A stretch of 64,000 nucleotides of DNA from CALROG01 sp943369755 (GCA_943369755.1 CALROG020000004.1:93912-157911); one strand, 5' to 3'. Counted from the stretch's first letter, positions 9,228-18,479 are shown. Numbers and translations are program-made. Notes: a model not told the origin generated them from the letters alone.

Positions 9228-10475
9228 ATGACCCGCCGCCGTGTCGTTGTGACCGGCCTGGGTTGCATCAGCCCCGTGGGCAACACGGTGGCCGAATCCT
9301 GGGCCAATCTGCTTGCTGGCAAGACCGGCATTGACTTCATTACCCAATTTGATGCGGGCAACTTCGCCTGCAAATTTGCGGGCGAGGTCAAGGGCTTCAA
9401 TATCGGGGATTTCATTCCCGAGAAGGAAGCGCGGCACATGGATCGCTTTATCCATCTGGGGTTGGCTGCCGCCATCCAGGCGGTCGCCGACAGCGGCCTG
9501 CCCACAGGTGAGGCCTTGGGTGCCGAAGAAGCAACCCGCATTGGTTGCAATATTGGTGCTGGCATTGGCGGCCTGCCGATGATCGAGAGCATGCATGCCG
9601 AGCTGGTGAACCGCGGCCCGCGTCGGATCTCGCCGTTTTTTGTGCCGGCCTCGATCATCAACATGATCTCGGGCCATGTGTCGATCAAATACGGTTTCAA
9701 GGGCCCGAACATCGCCGTGGTCACTGCCTGTACCACGGGTCTGCATGCCATTGGCCTGTCGGCACGGATGATCGAGTACGGTGACGCTGACGTAATGGTT
9801 GCCGGCGGTGCCGAGTCTTGCGTGTCGCCTCTTGGGATTGGTGGTTTTGCCGCAGCGCGGGCGCTGTCTACCCGCAATGACGACCCCGCAACCGCGTCGC
9901 GGCCCTGGGACAAGGACCGTGACGGTTTTGTTCTGGGCGAGGGCGGCGGCGTGGTGGTGCTGGAAGAGTACGAACACGCCAAGGCGCGTGGCGCGAAGAT
10001 TTACGCAGAGCTTGCCGGTTTCGGAATGAGTGCCGACGCCTATCACATGACCGCGCCCGACGTGGACGGCCCGCGCCGTTCCATGGCGATGGCCATCAAC
10101 AACGCGGGCGTCAATGCGCACGATGTGCACTACCTCAATGCGCACGGTACTTCCACGCCGCTGGGTGATCTCAACGAGACCAATGCCATCAAGGCAGCGC
10201 TGGGTGACCATGCCAAGAAGGTGGTTGTGAATTCGACCAAATCCATGACCGGGCATTTGCTGGGTGGCGCGGGGGGCATCGAGTCGGTGTTTACAGTGTT
10301 GGCGGTGCACCATCAAAAGAGCCCGCCGACCATCAACATCTTCAACCAGGACCCGGCGTGTGACCTTGACTACTGTGCCAACACAGCGCGTGACATGAAG
10401 ATTGACGTGGCGGTGAAGAACAATTTTGGGTTCGGCGGCACCAACGGCACGCTGGTGTTCAAGCGAGTGCGCTGA
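9228..10475 (+). CDS. fabF: Beta-ketoacyl-ACP synthase II
   Basis: Elongation condensing enzyme that sets membrane fluidity by extending C16:1. The 415-residue protein begins MTRRRVVVTGLGCISPVG and shows the active residues Cys168 (TACTTGLH), His306 (NAHGTSTPLGD) and His343 (MTGHLLGGAG). An upstream in-frame start would overlap acpP and is rejected. A GC-rich hairpin at 10507-10540 follows the gene, so it probably ends the fatty acid transcript. Confidence 0.97.
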   Translation: MTRRRVVVTGLGCISPVGNTVAESWANLLAGKTGIDFITQFDAGNFACKFAGEVKGFNIGDFIPEKEARHMDRFIHLGLAAAIQAVADSGLPTGEALGAEEATRIGCNIGAGIGGLPMIESMHAELVNRGPRRISPFFVPASIINMISGHVSIKYGFKGPNIAVVTACTTGLHAIGLSARMIEYGDADVMVAGGAESCVSPLGIGGFAAARALSTRNDDPATASRPWDKDRDGFVLGEGGGVVVLEEYEHAKARGAKIYAELAGFGMSADAYHMTAPDVDGPRRSMAMAINNAGVNAHDVHYLNAHGTSTPLGDLNETNAIKAALGDHAKKVVVNSTKSMTGHLLGGAGGIESVFTVLAVHHQKSPPTINIFNQDPACDLDYCANTARDMKIDVAVKNNFGFGGTNGTLVFKRVR

Positions 10476-10506
10476 GGCCACCCGCGTCAGCGCTGTTCTC
10501 ATGCAC

Positions 10507-10547
10507 AACGCCCCATCGGTTTCATGCCCGGTGGGGCGTTCGCGTTT
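10507..10547 (+). terminator. Hairpin downstream of fabF
   Basis: AACGCCCC (10507-10514) pairs with GGGGCGTT (10533-10540), with an added CGG/CCG inner stem; CGCGTTT follows, only a weak T-tract. Its place 31 bases after the fabF stop suggests a terminator. It also argues against starting the next gene at 10501, inside which it would lie. Confidence 0.5.
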
Positions 10548-10548
10548 C

Positions 10549-10959
10549 ATGGGGGGTTTTGCGGCGAGTCTGTGGCTGCTGGGTCTGGGGATTCTGGGGG
10601 CATGGGTTTTTCGGACCGGCGCACTCGGCGGGCGGCAGCTTCTGGTGGCTGGCTTGTTGCTGCTAGCGGGGGCTGTCGCTGCATGGCACTGGTGGCACAC
10701 GCCGCATGGCGAAATGGTGTGGGACGGGCTTCTTTGGCATTGGCGGGGCTTGGCGTTGCCTGCGGGTGTTGCCCCGGTCGTGGTGTTCGACTTTCAAGTG
10801 TTCCTGCTGCTGCGCTGGCCAGCGCCTGGCGCTGTTGAATGGCTGTGCCTGGAGCGCAGCGGCGATCTGTTGCGTTGGCGTGCCGTGCGTCGTGCGGTAT
10901 ATTCGCGCGCCAGAATCGAGATGCCCTCGGGCCCACAGTCCGACCCGGCAAACCCATGA
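10549..10959 (+). CDS. Small membrane protein of unknown function upstream of rpoE
   Basis: About 136 residues with two hydrophobic segments near the N terminus (SLWLLGLGILGAWVF and LLVAGLLLLAGAVAAW), then a Trp-rich soluble part ending in basic residues and a short tail. I do not recognise a family with certainty; the two short membrane segments followed by a small Trp/Arg-rich domain are reminiscent of YgfX/CptA-type proteins, but this is weak. ATG 10549 was preferred to 10501 because the fabF hairpin occupies the intervening bases. The stop overlaps the rpoE start (ATGA), so its translation is coupled to that of the sigma factor. Confidence 0.6.
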   Translation: MGGFAASLWLLGLGILGAWVFRTGALGGRQLLVAGLLLLAGAVAAWHWWHTPHGEMVWDGLLWHWRGLALPAGVAPVVVFDFQVFLLLRWPAPGAVEWLCLERSGDLLRWRAVRRAVYSRARIEMPSGPQSDPANP

Positions 10960-11591
10960 CGCCCACGCCTTCACCCGTTGACCCCACGCCTGCTGACACC
11001 GACATGATGCTGGTCGAGCGCACCGTCGCCGGCGATCAGCGGGCTTTCGAGCTGCTGGTCATCAAGTACCAGCGCCGCATTGAGCGACTTATCGGTCGAA
11101 TGGTGCGCGACGTGGACCTTGTCGAAGACATTGCCCAGGAGACTTTCATTCGGGCGTACCGGGCGCTGGCCCAATTCCGGGGTGAAGCCCAGTTCTACAC
11201 CTGGCTCTACCGGATTGCCGTCAACACTGCCAAAAAAGCCTTGGTTGACATGAAGCGCAACCCAACGGTGTCCGAGAGCGCCTTGCGCTCATCTGACGAC
11301 GAAGATGAAACTTCCAGCGTCGGGAACGAACTAACCACTGCCGAGACGCCTGAAACGGTGCTCGCAGCCAAGGAAATTGTGTTGGCGGTCAATGCCGCCA
11401 TGGACGCCCTGCCCGAAGAACTGCGCCAGGCCGTGACGCTGCGCGAAATCGAGGGCCTGAGCTATGAAGAGATTGCTGAAGTGATGAACTGCCCGATCGG
11501 CACCGTCCGGTCCCGGATCTTCCGGGCGCGCGATGCGATTTCGGCCAAGGTGAAGCCTATGCTGGAAAACCAGACGGGCAAGCGCTGGTGA
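10956..11591 (+). CDS. rpoE: RNA polymerase sigma-E factor (RpoE/AlgU)
   Basis: ECF sigma factor that directs the envelope-stress response. The 211-residue product has region 2 (QRRIERLIGRMVRDVDLVEDIAQETFIRAYRAL, split across residues 45-75) and region 4 (LPEELRQAVTLREIEGLSYEEIAEVM, ending in GTVRSRIFRAR). The gap between them is acidic and Ser/Thr-rich. ATG 10956 overlaps the preceding stop; an ATG at 11004 would give a form closer in length to E. coli RpoE (191 residues) and is a possible alternative. Followed by rseA, rseB and degP, the standard regulon order. Confidence 0.95.
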   Translation: MTPTPSPVDPTPADTDMMLVERTVAGDQRAFELLVIKYQRRIERLIGRMVRDVDLVEDIAQETFIRAYRALAQFRGEAQFYTWLYRIAVNTAKKALVDMKRNPTVSESALRSSDDEDETSSVGNELTTAETPETVLAAKEIVLAVNAAMDALPEELRQAVTLREIEGLSYEEIAEVMNCPIGTVRSRIFRARDAISAKVKPMLENQTGKRW

Positions 11592-11595
11592 GGTG

Positions 11596-12213
11596 ATGAT
11601 GGAAAAGATGTTGAACACCGACGAACTGATATCCGCACTGGCTGACGGCCAGTTGCGCGGGGAGGCTTTTGCGCGGGCGGTAGAGCTGGTGAGTACCGAT
11701 GCCCAGGCGCGCGCCAATTGGCAGGCTTACCACTTGGTGGGTGATGTGCTGCGTAGCGCCGAGACGGCGTCAGTTTTGGGTAGCCCGGATTTTGTGGCAC
11801 GCTTGCGCACCCGGTTGCAGGCCGAACCGCCGGCTGTGCCAGTTGCTACAGATTTTGTAGTAGCTCACGCTTATCCGGTGCGGGCTGCAGGCCAATTTGT
11901 CGATGAAATGACGGCAGCCAACGAGTCTAGCGTGCGCTGGAAACTGGTGGCTGGTTTCGCGTCACTGACGGCGGTGGTGGCGATTGGCTGGAGCGCTTGG
12001 GGCGCTGCTGGCGGTAATCCTGCACAGGCCGAGCTTGCGCAGGCCGCGCCGCCCGCTGTGGTGGGGGGGGCTGGCAAGGCACCACAGGTCATGATTCGCG
12101 ATCCGCGTTTAGACGAATTGCTGGCGGCCCACCGGCAGGCGGGCGGCAGCAACGCGCTGCAGATGCCGGCTGGATTCCTTCGCAATGCCACTTTTGAAAC
12201 GTCGGCGCGTTGA
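11596..12213 (+). CDS. rseA: Anti-sigma-E factor RseA-like
   Basis: Inner-membrane protein that holds RpoE inactive until cleaved under envelope stress. The N-terminal 55 residues (DELISALADGQLRGEAF, then WQAYHLVGDVLRS) match the sigma-binding domain; one membrane helix lies around residues 115-132 (WKLVAGFASLTAVVAIG) and a periplasmic tail follows. Between them, residues about 84-102 are encoded by a dispersed repeat (11845-11900) that adds ATDFVVAHAYPVRAAGQF to the linker. ATG 11596 follows the rpoE stop directly. The C terminus overlaps the maximal open frame of rseB but not its chosen start. Confidence 0.9.
   Translation: MMEKMLNTDELISALADGQLRGEAFARAVELVSTDAQARANWQAYHLVGDVLRSAETASVLGSPDFVARLRTRLQAEPPAVPVATDFVVAHAYPVRAAGQFVDEMTAANESSVRWKLVAGFASLTAVVAIGWSAWGAAGGNPAQAELAQAAPPAVVGGAGKAPQVMIRDPRLDELLAAHRQAGGSNALQMPAGFLRNATFETSAR
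11845..11900 (+). repeat. 57-bp dispersed repeat, copy inside rseA
   Basis: Head GCTACAGATTTTGTAGTAGC, a near-palindrome, then a CACGC core and the tail GCGGGCTGCAGGCCAATTT. It is read in the same frame as the era, trpF and citE-like copies. Confidence 0.8.
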
Positions 12214-12226
12214 CGCCCTGCCTTTG

Positions 12227-13276
12227 ATGCCGAACTCCATGCCAGCCTTCTTCAGTTTCCGCCTGCTGCTTTTGGCTTTGGGCGCGACGGCCGGTGCCGC
12301 AGGCGCACAACCCAACCCGATGCCTGCGCCGACCGTGTCCACAGCTGCAGCGCCGGCTGAGCGCAGTATCAGCGAATGGCTGGTGCGTCTGCATGAGGCC
12401 TCGCGTCGGCGCACATATGTCGGTACCTTCGTGGTGTCGTCGTCCGGCGGCAACTTGTCCAGTGCGCGCATATGGCATGCCTGTGACGGGGTGCAGCAAA
12501 TAGAGCGCGTGGAAGCCCTCACCGGGGCACCGCGTTCGACCTTCCGGCGCAATGACCAGGTAGTAACTTTCCTGCCCGACAGCAAGCTGGTGCGCACCGA
12601 AAAGCGCGAGTCTCTTGGCCTGTTCCCGGCCTTGCTCAAAGGCAGCGACAACTCCATCCCCGAGTTCTATTCGGCGCTTCGAACCGGCCAGGACCGGGTC
12701 GCCGGGTTCGACGCTGATGTGGTGCAACTGGTGCCGCGGGACAGCCTGCGCTTTGGCTACCGGATCTGGAGCGAAAAGAAAACCGGCCTGGTGGTCAAGC
12801 TTCAGACGCTGGACACCGAAGGGCAAGTGATCGAGCAGGCCGCCTTCTCCGAGCTCCAGCTCGACGCACCGGTCAAGATGGATAAGCTGGCCCAGATGAT
12901 GGCCAGCACCGACGGCTACCGGGTCGAGAAATCGGAGCCCGTGAAGACCACGGCGCAAGCCGAAGGCTGGCTTTTGAAAAATGCGGTGGCGGGCTTTAAG
13001 CCGATGGGCTGCTTCAAGCGACCGAATGCAGGCGCAGGCGCTTCAGACGGCACGATGCAATGGACCTTCTCGGACGGCCTGGCCTCGGTGTCGTTGTTCG
13101 TCGAATCCTATGACCGCCAACGGCATGCCCAGGAGGTTTTGCTGGCCATGGGTGCAACCCAGACGCTCACACGCCGGCTGGCCGACAAGGGCGGTGACTG
13201 GTGGTTGACCGCCGTGGGCGAGGTGCCGCCGCAAACTCTCAAGGCGTTTGCACAGAGTCTTGAGCGGCGCAAATAG
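12227..13276 (+). CDS. rseB: Sigma-E regulatory protein RseB (MucB)
   Basis: Periplasmic protein that shields RseA from DegS cleavage and senses lipoprotein or LPS stress. A signal peptide (FRLLLLALGATAGAAGA) ends near residue 30. The N-terminal LolA-like domain (ISEWLVRLHEASRRRTYVG, then VQQIERVEALTGAPR) precedes a C-terminal domain that binds RseA (AEGWLLKNAVAGFKPMGC to LADKGGDWWLTAVGEVP). Three in-frame ATGs precede the signal peptide (12185, 12227, 12239); 12185 would overlap rseA, so 12227 was taken. About 349 residues, slightly longer than E. coli RseB (318). Confidence 0.92.
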   Translation: MPNSMPAFFSFRLLLLALGATAGAAGAQPNPMPAPTVSTAAAPAERSISEWLVRLHEASRRRTYVGTFVVSSSGGNLSSARIWHACDGVQQIERVEALTGAPRSTFRRNDQVVTFLPDSKLVRTEKRESLGLFPALLKGSDNSIPEFYSALRTGQDRVAGFDADVVQLVPRDSLRFGYRIWSEKKTGLVVKLQTLDTEGQVIEQAAFSELQLDAPVKMDKLAQMMASTDGYRVEKSEPVKTTAQAEGWLLKNAVAGFKPMGCFKRPNAGAGASDGTMQWTFSDGLASVSLFVESYDRQRHAQEVLLAMGATQTLTRRLADKGGDWWLTAVGEVPPQTLKAFAQSLERRK

Positions 13277-13330
13277 CTGCCCCAATTTGAATCGGGACAT
13301 GTTTCCCAAGGTTTTCGTGAAAGGTCAAAG

Positions 13331-14800
13331 ATGTTTCTGACGGAATTCAAAAAATTACGCTCAATTGCCCTGGCCGGCGCGTTGGCTGTCGCCACCGTCG
13401 CGATGCTGCTGCCAGCGCAGCCTGCGGCAGCGCAGATGCGTGGGTTGCCCGACTTTACCGAGCTGGTGGAGCAGGTCGGGCCGTCGGTGGTGAATATCCG
13501 CACGCTGGAAAAAGTTCGTGCCGGGCGTACTGCCCAGGGCGGCGGTGTGGACGAGGAGATGCAGGAGTTTTTCCGTCGTTTCTTCGGTCAACCTATGCCG
13601 GGCGTGCCGCGCCAGGCACCACGCCCCAATCAGCCGCAGCCGGAGGAAGAACAGCCGCGCGGGGTGGGTTCAGGTTTCATTCTTACGTCTGACGGTTTCG
13701 TCATGACCAACGCCCATGTGGTGGACGGCGCGGACGAAGTCATCGTCACGCTGCCCGACAAGCGCGAATTCAAGGCCCGCATTGTGGGGGTCGACAAACG
13801 TACTGATGTGGCGGTGGTCAAGATAGAAGCCACCGGGTTGCCGGCCGTCAAAGTTGGCGATGTCAGCCGGCTCAAGGTGGGTGAATGGGTGATGGCCATC
13901 GGCTCGCCGTTCGGACTGGACAACACCGTGACGGCGGGCATCGTCAGCGCCAAGCAGCGCGACACCGGCGACTATCTGCCCTTCATTCAGACCGATGTGG
14001 CGATCAATCCGGGCAACTCCGGCGGCCCACTGATCAACATGCGCGGCGAGGTGGTGGGCATTAACAGCCAAATTTATTCGCGCTCTGGTGGCTTCATGGG
14101 CATTTCGTTCGCGATTCCCATGGACGAGGCCACCCGCGTGAGTGACCAGCTGCGCGCCACCGGTCGGGTCCAGCGGGGGCGCATTGGTGTGCAAATCGAC
14201 CAGGTTACGAAAGACGTGGCGGAGTCGATTGGCCTGGGCAAGCCCCAGGGCGCATTGGTTCGCAGCGTGGAAAGCGGCTCGCCCGCCGACAAAGCGGGCG
14301 TGGAGGCCGGCGACATCATCACAAAGTTCGACGGAAAGTTGATCGACAAGGCCACTGATTTGCCGCGGCTGGTGGGCAATACCAAGCCTGGTAGCAAGAG
14401 CACACTGACGGTGTTCCGGCGCGGAGGCTCCAAAGATCTGGGCATCACAATTGCCGAGCTTGAGGCAGACAAGCCGGTCAAGAAGGCGGCAGACACCGAA
14501 GTCAAACCCAAACCTTCGACCGCAGCGCAGTCGATCGGCTTGACGGTGAGCGAGCTGACGGACGCCCAAAAGAAAGAACTCAAACTCAAGGGGGGCGTGC
14601 GAGTGGATGCCTCGGCCGACGCTGCGGTACGTGCCGGCATTCGAGAAGGCGATGTGATCGTGGCGATTGGCAATACCGAGGTTGGTAACGTCAAGGAGTT
14701 TGAGGTTGCCGTTGGCAAGCTTGATCGAACCAAGCCCGTCCCGGTGCTGCTGCGCCGTGGCGAGCTGGCAACTTACTTGCTGATCCGCCCCAGCCGCTAA
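13331..14800 (+). CDS. degP: Periplasmic serine protease DegP/MucD
   Basis: Periplasmic protease and chaperone for misfolded envelope proteins. A signal peptide (LAGALAVATVAMLLPAQPAAA) is followed by a trypsin-like domain with His129 (TNAHVVDG), Asp159 (RTDVAVVKI) and Ser230 (GNSGGPL), then two PDZ domains from about residues 280 and 395. The 489-residue length fits the MucD/DegP family. It is the last gene of the rpoE group and is followed by a clear intrinsic terminator at 14829-14866. The linker between protease start and signal peptide is rich in Pro, Gln and Glu. Confidence 0.96.
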   Translation: MFLTEFKKLRSIALAGALAVATVAMLLPAQPAAAQMRGLPDFTELVEQVGPSVVNIRTLEKVRAGRTAQGGGVDEEMQEFFRRFFGQPMPGVPRQAPRPNQPQPEEEQPRGVGSGFILTSDGFVMTNAHVVDGADEVIVTLPDKREFKARIVGVDKRTDVAVVKIEATGLPAVKVGDVSRLKVGEWVMAIGSPFGLDNTVTAGIVSAKQRDTGDYLPFIQTDVAINPGNSGGPLINMRGEVVGINSQIYSRSGGFMGISFAIPMDEATRVSDQLRATGRVQRGRIGVQIDQVTKDVAESIGLGKPQGALVRSVESGSPADKAGVEAGDIITKFDGKLIDKATDLPRLVGNTKPGSKSTLTVFRRGGSKDLGITIAELEADKPVKKAADTEVKPKPSTAAQSIGLTVSELTDAQKKELKLKGGVRVDASADAAVRAGIREGDVIVAIGNTEVGNVKEFEVAVGKLDRTKPVPVLLRRGELATYLLIRPSR

Positions 14801-14828
14801 GCGGCTTCGGTCTTGGTGAACAAGTCAA

Positions 14829-14866
14829 GAAGCCCCTGCCCGAAGTCGGGTTTGGGGTTTCTTTTT
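14829..14866 (+). terminator. Intrinsic terminator after degP
   Basis: AAGCCCC and GGGGTTT flank an inner CCCG/CGGG stem, followed by CTTTTT. It ends the rpoE-rseA-rseB-degP transcript 30 bases after the degP stop. Confidence 0.85.
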
Positions 14867-15207
14867 GATCAAGTGAACTAAAAAAATAAACGATTGAGAA
14901 AATAATTTCGACGCCTGAGACTCGTGTGTAAGTTTGCGTTTGCTAACTTAATCCATGGCTAACGACAAATTTGGATAGAATCGAGGCCATTCACCGGGCA
15001 TTAGGGGTATATGGAAAACCCCTCAATCCACGATGCGGGAAAAATCCCGGTGGTGCACAGCCGATCCACAGATCACCCACAAGTTGTCCAGAGTTAAATA
15101 CCCCAAACATGTTAATAACCTGTGTATAAATTCTTTGTTGCTGCGCTGCAACGCCCGGGTTTTGCGATTTTTTGGACTGTACCTTCGGGGCTTTTTGCCT
15201 ACAATGA
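14867..15207. other. A/T-rich gene-free stretch with hairpins and DnaA-box-like words
   Basis: No protein-like frame was accepted here. The first 100 bases are A/T-rich. Two small hairpins follow (AGGGGT/AACCCCT at 15003-15023 and CGGGA/TCCCG at 15036-15049), then words resembling DnaA boxes between 15064 and 15129. The best is TGTGTATAA at 15121-15129, whose complement TTATACACA fits TTATNCACA exactly; CGATCCACA, TCACCCACA and TTGTCCAGA each match TTATCCACA at 7 of 9 positions. A GTTGC/GCAAC hairpin sits at 15137-15152. TAGAAT at 14976 could be a -10 hexamer but has no -35 partner. Confidence 0.5.
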
Positions 15208-15280
15208 AGCTCCAACTATCGCAGTTGCCATAGATTGTTGGTTTAGGGCGCGTCACTACTCGACGCGCCCTTTTTCTTTT
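15208..15280 (+). ncRNA. Candidate small RNA or lepA leader
   Basis: A TACAAT hexamer at 15200-15205 would start a transcript near 15212; no good -35 is seen at normal spacing (TTGGAC lies 22 bases upstream). The RNA would fold into a 5' hairpin (CCAACTAT 15212-15219 with ATA...GTTGG 15230-15241) followed by a strong terminator, about 65-70 bases in all, a common small-RNA layout. Alternatively, ATG 15204 opens a nine-codon frame (MKLQLSQLP) ending just before the terminator, so the stretch could be an attenuating leader for lepA. The sequence does not decide between these. Confidence 0.4.
15246..15280 (+). terminator. Strong intrinsic terminator 40 bp upstream of lepA
   Basis: A perfect 9-bp stem GGGCGCGTC/GACGCGCCC (15246-15254 with 15262-15270), a 7-base loop and a TTTTTCTTTT tract. 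The degP terminator lies 380 bases upstream, so this one must end a separate transcript. Confidence 0.9.
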
Positions 15281-15319
15281 CTGCTCCGTTCTAATTCAAT
15301 CACTTAAGCGTTCTCGTTG

Positions 15320-17131
15320 ATGAATCACATCAGAAACTTTTCGATCATTGCCCACATCGATCACGGCAAATCAACGCTGGCTGACCGCTTGATCCAACGC
15401 TGCGGTGGCTTGAGTGATCGCGAGATGCAAGAGCAGGTGCTTGACTCGATGGATCTCGAAAAAGAGCGTGGGATAACCATCAAGGCGCAGACCGCTTCGC
15501 TCAAGTACAAGGCGCTTGACGGACAGATCTACAACCTCAATCTGATCGATACGCCGGGTCATGTCGACTTCAGCTATGAAGTCTCGCGTTCCTTGTCGGC
15601 TTGCGAAGGCGCGTTGCTGGTCGTTGATGCAAGCCAGGGGGTTGAAGCCCAGACCGTGGCCAACTGCTACACCGCACTCGACCTCGGCGTCGAGGTCGTG
15701 CCGGTTCTGAACAAGATGGACCTGCCGCAGGCCGATCCGGAAAACGCCAAACTGGAAATCGAAGACGTGATCGGCATTGACGCGACCAACGCAATTCCCT
15801 GCTCGGCCAAGACCGGCATGGGGATAGATGAGATCCTTGAGGCTGTGGTGGCGCGCATTCCGCCGCCCAAAGGCAATCCCAATGGCCCGTTGCGCGCAAT
15901 GATCGTGGACAGTTGGTTCGACACCTACGTGGGCGTGGTCATGCTGGTGCGTGTGGTGGATGGTCGGCTGGCCAAAGGCGAGCGCTTCAAGATGATGGCC
16001 ACCGGCACCATGTACAACGCCGACAACCTTGGTGTGTTCACCCCGGCCAACGAGTCGCGTAACGCACTGGAAGCGGGCGAAGTGGGCTACATCGTGGCCG
16101 GTATCAAGGAACTGCAGGCCGCCAAGGTGGGCGACACCATCACCCTGATCAAGCCCGGAACCGGCGGTGCTGCTTTCACCGCAACCGTGCCCTTGCCGGG
16201 CTTCAAGGAAATCCAGCCCCAGGTCTTTGCCGGGCTGTACCCGACTGAGGCCAACCAGTACGACTCGCTGCGCGATGCACTGGAAAAACTCAAACTCAAC
16301 GACTCGTCGCTGCACTATGAGCCCGAAGTCAGCCAGGCGCTGGGCTTCGGATTTCGTTGCGGTTTTCTGGGACTGCTTCACATGGAGATCGTGCAGGAGC
16401 GACTGGAGCGCGAGTTCGACCAGGACCTGATCACCACCGCGCCCAGCGTGGTTTATCAGGTTCTCAAGGCCGACGGCGAAATGATGATGGTGGAGAACCC
16501 GTCCAAGATTCCGGATCAGGGCCGGATACAGGAAATCCGTGAACCCATTGTCACGGTGCACCTGTACATGCCCCAGGAGCATGTGGGCGTGGTGATGACT
16601 CTGGCCAACCAGAAGCGTGGCGTGCAGATGAACATGGCTTATCACGGCAAGCAGGTCATGCTGACCTACGAGATGCCGCTGGGTGAGATCGTGCTGGACT
16701 TCTTCGACAAGCTCAAATCGGTCAGCCGCGGCTACGCGTCAATGGACTACGAATTCAAGGAGTTCCGCGCGTCCGACGTGGTCAAGGTGGATATTTTGCT
16801 GAACGGCGAAAAGGTCGATGCGCTGTCGATCATCGTGCACCGCACCCAGGCGCAGTACCGCGGCCGGGCGGTGGTCGCAAAGATGCGCGAAATCATCAGC
16901 CGCCAGATGTTCGACGTGGCGATCCAGGCCGCCATTGGGGCCAACATCATTGCCCGCGAGACCATCAAGGCGTTGCGCAAAAACGTGCTGGCAAAATGCT
17001 ACGGCGGCGACGTCAGCCGCAAGCGCAAGCTCCTTGAGAAACAGAAGGCAGGCAAGAAACGCATGAAGCAAATCGGCTCGGTTGAAGTTCCCCAAGAGGC
17101 CTTTCTGGCCATTTTGCAGGTGGAAGAATGA
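15320..17131 (+). CDS. lepA: Elongation factor 4 (LepA)
   Basis: Ribosome-associated GTPase linked to translation initiation and back-translocation. The 603-residue product has the GTPase motifs [10 protein letters not shown] (G1), DTPGHVDF (G3) and NKMDLP (G4) in the first 140 residues, EF-G-like domains after that and the LepA-specific C-terminal domain ending [21 protein letters not shown] 15320 was preferred to the TTG one codon earlier. The stop overlaps the lepB start by four bases, the common lepA-lepB pair. Confidence 0.97.
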   Translation: MNHIRNFSIIAHIDHGKSTLADRLIQRCGGLSDREMQEQVLDSMDLEKERGITIKAQTASLKYKALDGQIYNLNLIDTPGHVDFSYEVSRSLSACEGALLVVDASQGVEAQTVANCYTALDLGVEVVPVLNKMDLPQADPENAKLEIEDVIGIDATNAIPCSAKTGMGIDEILEAVVARIPPPKGNPNGPLRAMIVDSWFDTYVGVVMLVRVVDGRLAKGERFKMMATGTMYNADNLGVFTPANESRNALEAGEVGYIVAGIKELQAAKVGDTITLIKPGTGGAAFTATVPLPGFKEIQPQVFAGLYPTEANQYDSLRDALEKLKLNDSSLHYEPEVSQALGFGFRCGFLGLLHMEIVQERLEREFDQDLITTAPSVVYQVLKADGEMMMVENPSKIPDQGRIQEIREPIVTVHLYMPQEHVGVVMTLANQKRGVQMNMAYHGKQVMLTYEMPLGEIVLDFFDKLKSVSRGYASMDYEFKEFRASDVVKVDILLNGEKVDALSIIVHRTQAQYRGRAVVAKMREIISRQMFDVAIQAAIGANIIARETIKALRKNVLAKCYGGDVSRKRKLLEKQKAGKKRMKQIGSVEVPQEAFLAILQVEE

Positions 17132-18096
17132 TGCAGACTTTGACCGCTGTGGTGCTGGCTGCCTTCGTGGGCTACGCAGGCGCCTGGTACGTGGGCGTGG
17201 TCGAAGGCAACTTCGCGTTGCTGCTGTTCGTGGCGACCGTGGTCACCGGGGTCTACTGGCTGGCAGAACGCCTGTACTTCCTGCCCCAGCGCCTGCGTGC
17301 AGTTGCTGCCCTGGAGGCCCAGGCCGCGCAACGCCGTGAGCAGCTCGCGGGCCAGGGCATTACCCAGGTGGACGGCGATCTTGGGGAGGCGCGTACCCGG
17401 CTCGTCATGCAGCCCTGGTGGCTGGACTGGACGGCGGGCTTGTTCCCGGTGATTGCTGTGGTTTTTCTGTTGCGTTCATTTCTGTTTGAGCCTTTCAAAA
17501 TTCCCTCGGGCTCGATGATCCCCACGCTGCTGGTCGGCGACCTGATCCTGGTGAATAAATTCACCTATGGCGTGCGGCTGCCAGTGATCAACCTGAAGGT
17601 CACAGACGGCAACAAGCCCCAGCGCGGCGATGTGATGGTGTTTCGTTACCCGCCCAAGCCGAGCCTGGACTACATCAAGCGAGTCATAGGTCTGCCAGGC
17701 GATGAGGTGGCTTACTTGAACAAGACCCTGACGATCAACGGCAAGCCGGTGCCGAAGTCGGATTTGCCCGAGTTTTTTGACGACGATGTCATGCGTTACT
17801 TCCGCCAGCACCAAGAGGTGATTGACGGGCGCAGCTACCGCGTGCTCAATGATGCTGACCGCCCTGCGTTCATTCCTGGAGCGGAGGCGTTTCCCTTCAC
17901 GCAGAATTGCCGTTACAGTGTCGAGGGCGTTGTGTGCAAAGTGCCGGAAGGTCACTACTTCATGATGGGCGACAACCGCGATAATTCGCTTGATTCGCGC
18001 TTTTGGGGTTTCGTGCCGGATCGCAACATCGTTGGCAAGGCCTTCTTCATCTGGATGAACTTCGGCAACTTCAGGCGCTTCGGGTCGTTCGACTAG
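17128..18096 (+). CDS. lepB: Signal peptidase I
   Basis: Cleaves signal peptides of exported proteins at the outer face of the inner membrane. The 322-residue product has N-terminal hydrophobic segments (residues about 4-45), a cytoplasmic stretch, a further membrane anchor ([16 protein letters not shown]) and the catalytic domain with Ser129 in PSGSMIPTL and Lys184 in [11 protein letters not shown]; the [11 protein letters not shown] box is complete. The ATGA overlap with lepA shows translational coupling. Confidence 0.97.
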   Translation: MMQTLTAVVLAAFVGYAGAWYVGVVEGNFALLLFVATVVTGVYWLAERLYFLPQRLRAVAALEAQAAQRREQLAGQGITQVDGDLGEARTRLVMQPWWLDWTAGLFPVIAVVFLLRSFLFEPFKIPSGSMIPTLLVGDLILVNKFTYGVRLPVINLKVTDGNKPQRGDVMVFRYPPKPSLDYIKRVIGLPGDEVAYLNKTLTINGKPVPKSDLPEFFDDDVMRYFRQHQEVIDGRSYRVLNDADRPAFIPGAEAFPFTQNCRYSVEGVVCKVPEGHYFMMGDNRDNSLDSRFWGFVPDRNIVGKAFFIWMNFGNFRRFGSFD

Positions 18097-18124
18097 CATT
18101 TGTTCCCGCTGCAAAGGTTGGTAT

Positions 18125-18478
18125 ATGAAATTTCAGTTCAAATCGAAACAAGGTGGCGCGTCGCTGCTGGGTTTGCTGTTCGTGGGTGGCGTATTGGTAT
18201 GCGTGGGCATACTGGGGGCCCAGGCTTTCCCGACCTTCACCGAGTACCAGACGGTATTGAAGGCAATAGACAAGGCCAAGGCTGGCAGCTCGGTTGTCGA
18301 CGCACGGACCATTTTTGACAAGGCAGCCCAGGTTGACGACATCAAGTCAATCAGTGGCAAGGACCTTGAAGTAACCCAGAATGGCGGCAAGATCACGATT
18401 TCTTTTGCCTACACCAAGGAAATCCATATGGCTGGCCCGGCTTACCTGTTGCTGAAGTACAGCGGGCAAACCAAGTAG
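18125..18478 (+). CDS. DUF4845 single-pass membrane protein
   Basis: A 117-residue protein with one N-terminal membrane helix ([21 protein letters not shown]) and a periplasmic domain ending [10 protein letters not shown]. It matches DUF4845 proteins, which are regularly found between lepB and rnc in beta- and gammaproteobacteria; their function is unknown. The short basic N terminus [10 protein letters not shown] before a hydrophobic helix recalls pilin-like leaders, but no prepilin cleavage motif with Glu at +5 is seen. The next gene starts one base after its stop. Confidence 0.85.
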   Translation: MKFQFKSKQGGASLLGLLFVGGVLVCVGILGAQAFPTFTEYQTVLKAIDKAKAGSSVVDARTIFDKAAQVDDIKSISGKDLEVTQNGGKITISFAYTKEIHMAGPAYLLLKYSGQTK

Positions 18479-18479
18479 C

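Noticed and set aside
14991..15215. 74-codon minus-strand frame in the degP-lepA gap
   Set aside because: No family resemblance, no ribosome-binding site noted, and it runs through hairpins and DnaA-box-like words; the region looks non-coding.
15371..16645. 424-codon open frame opposite lepA
   Set aside because: Shadow of the conserved lepA gene, His/Gln-rich with no motif.
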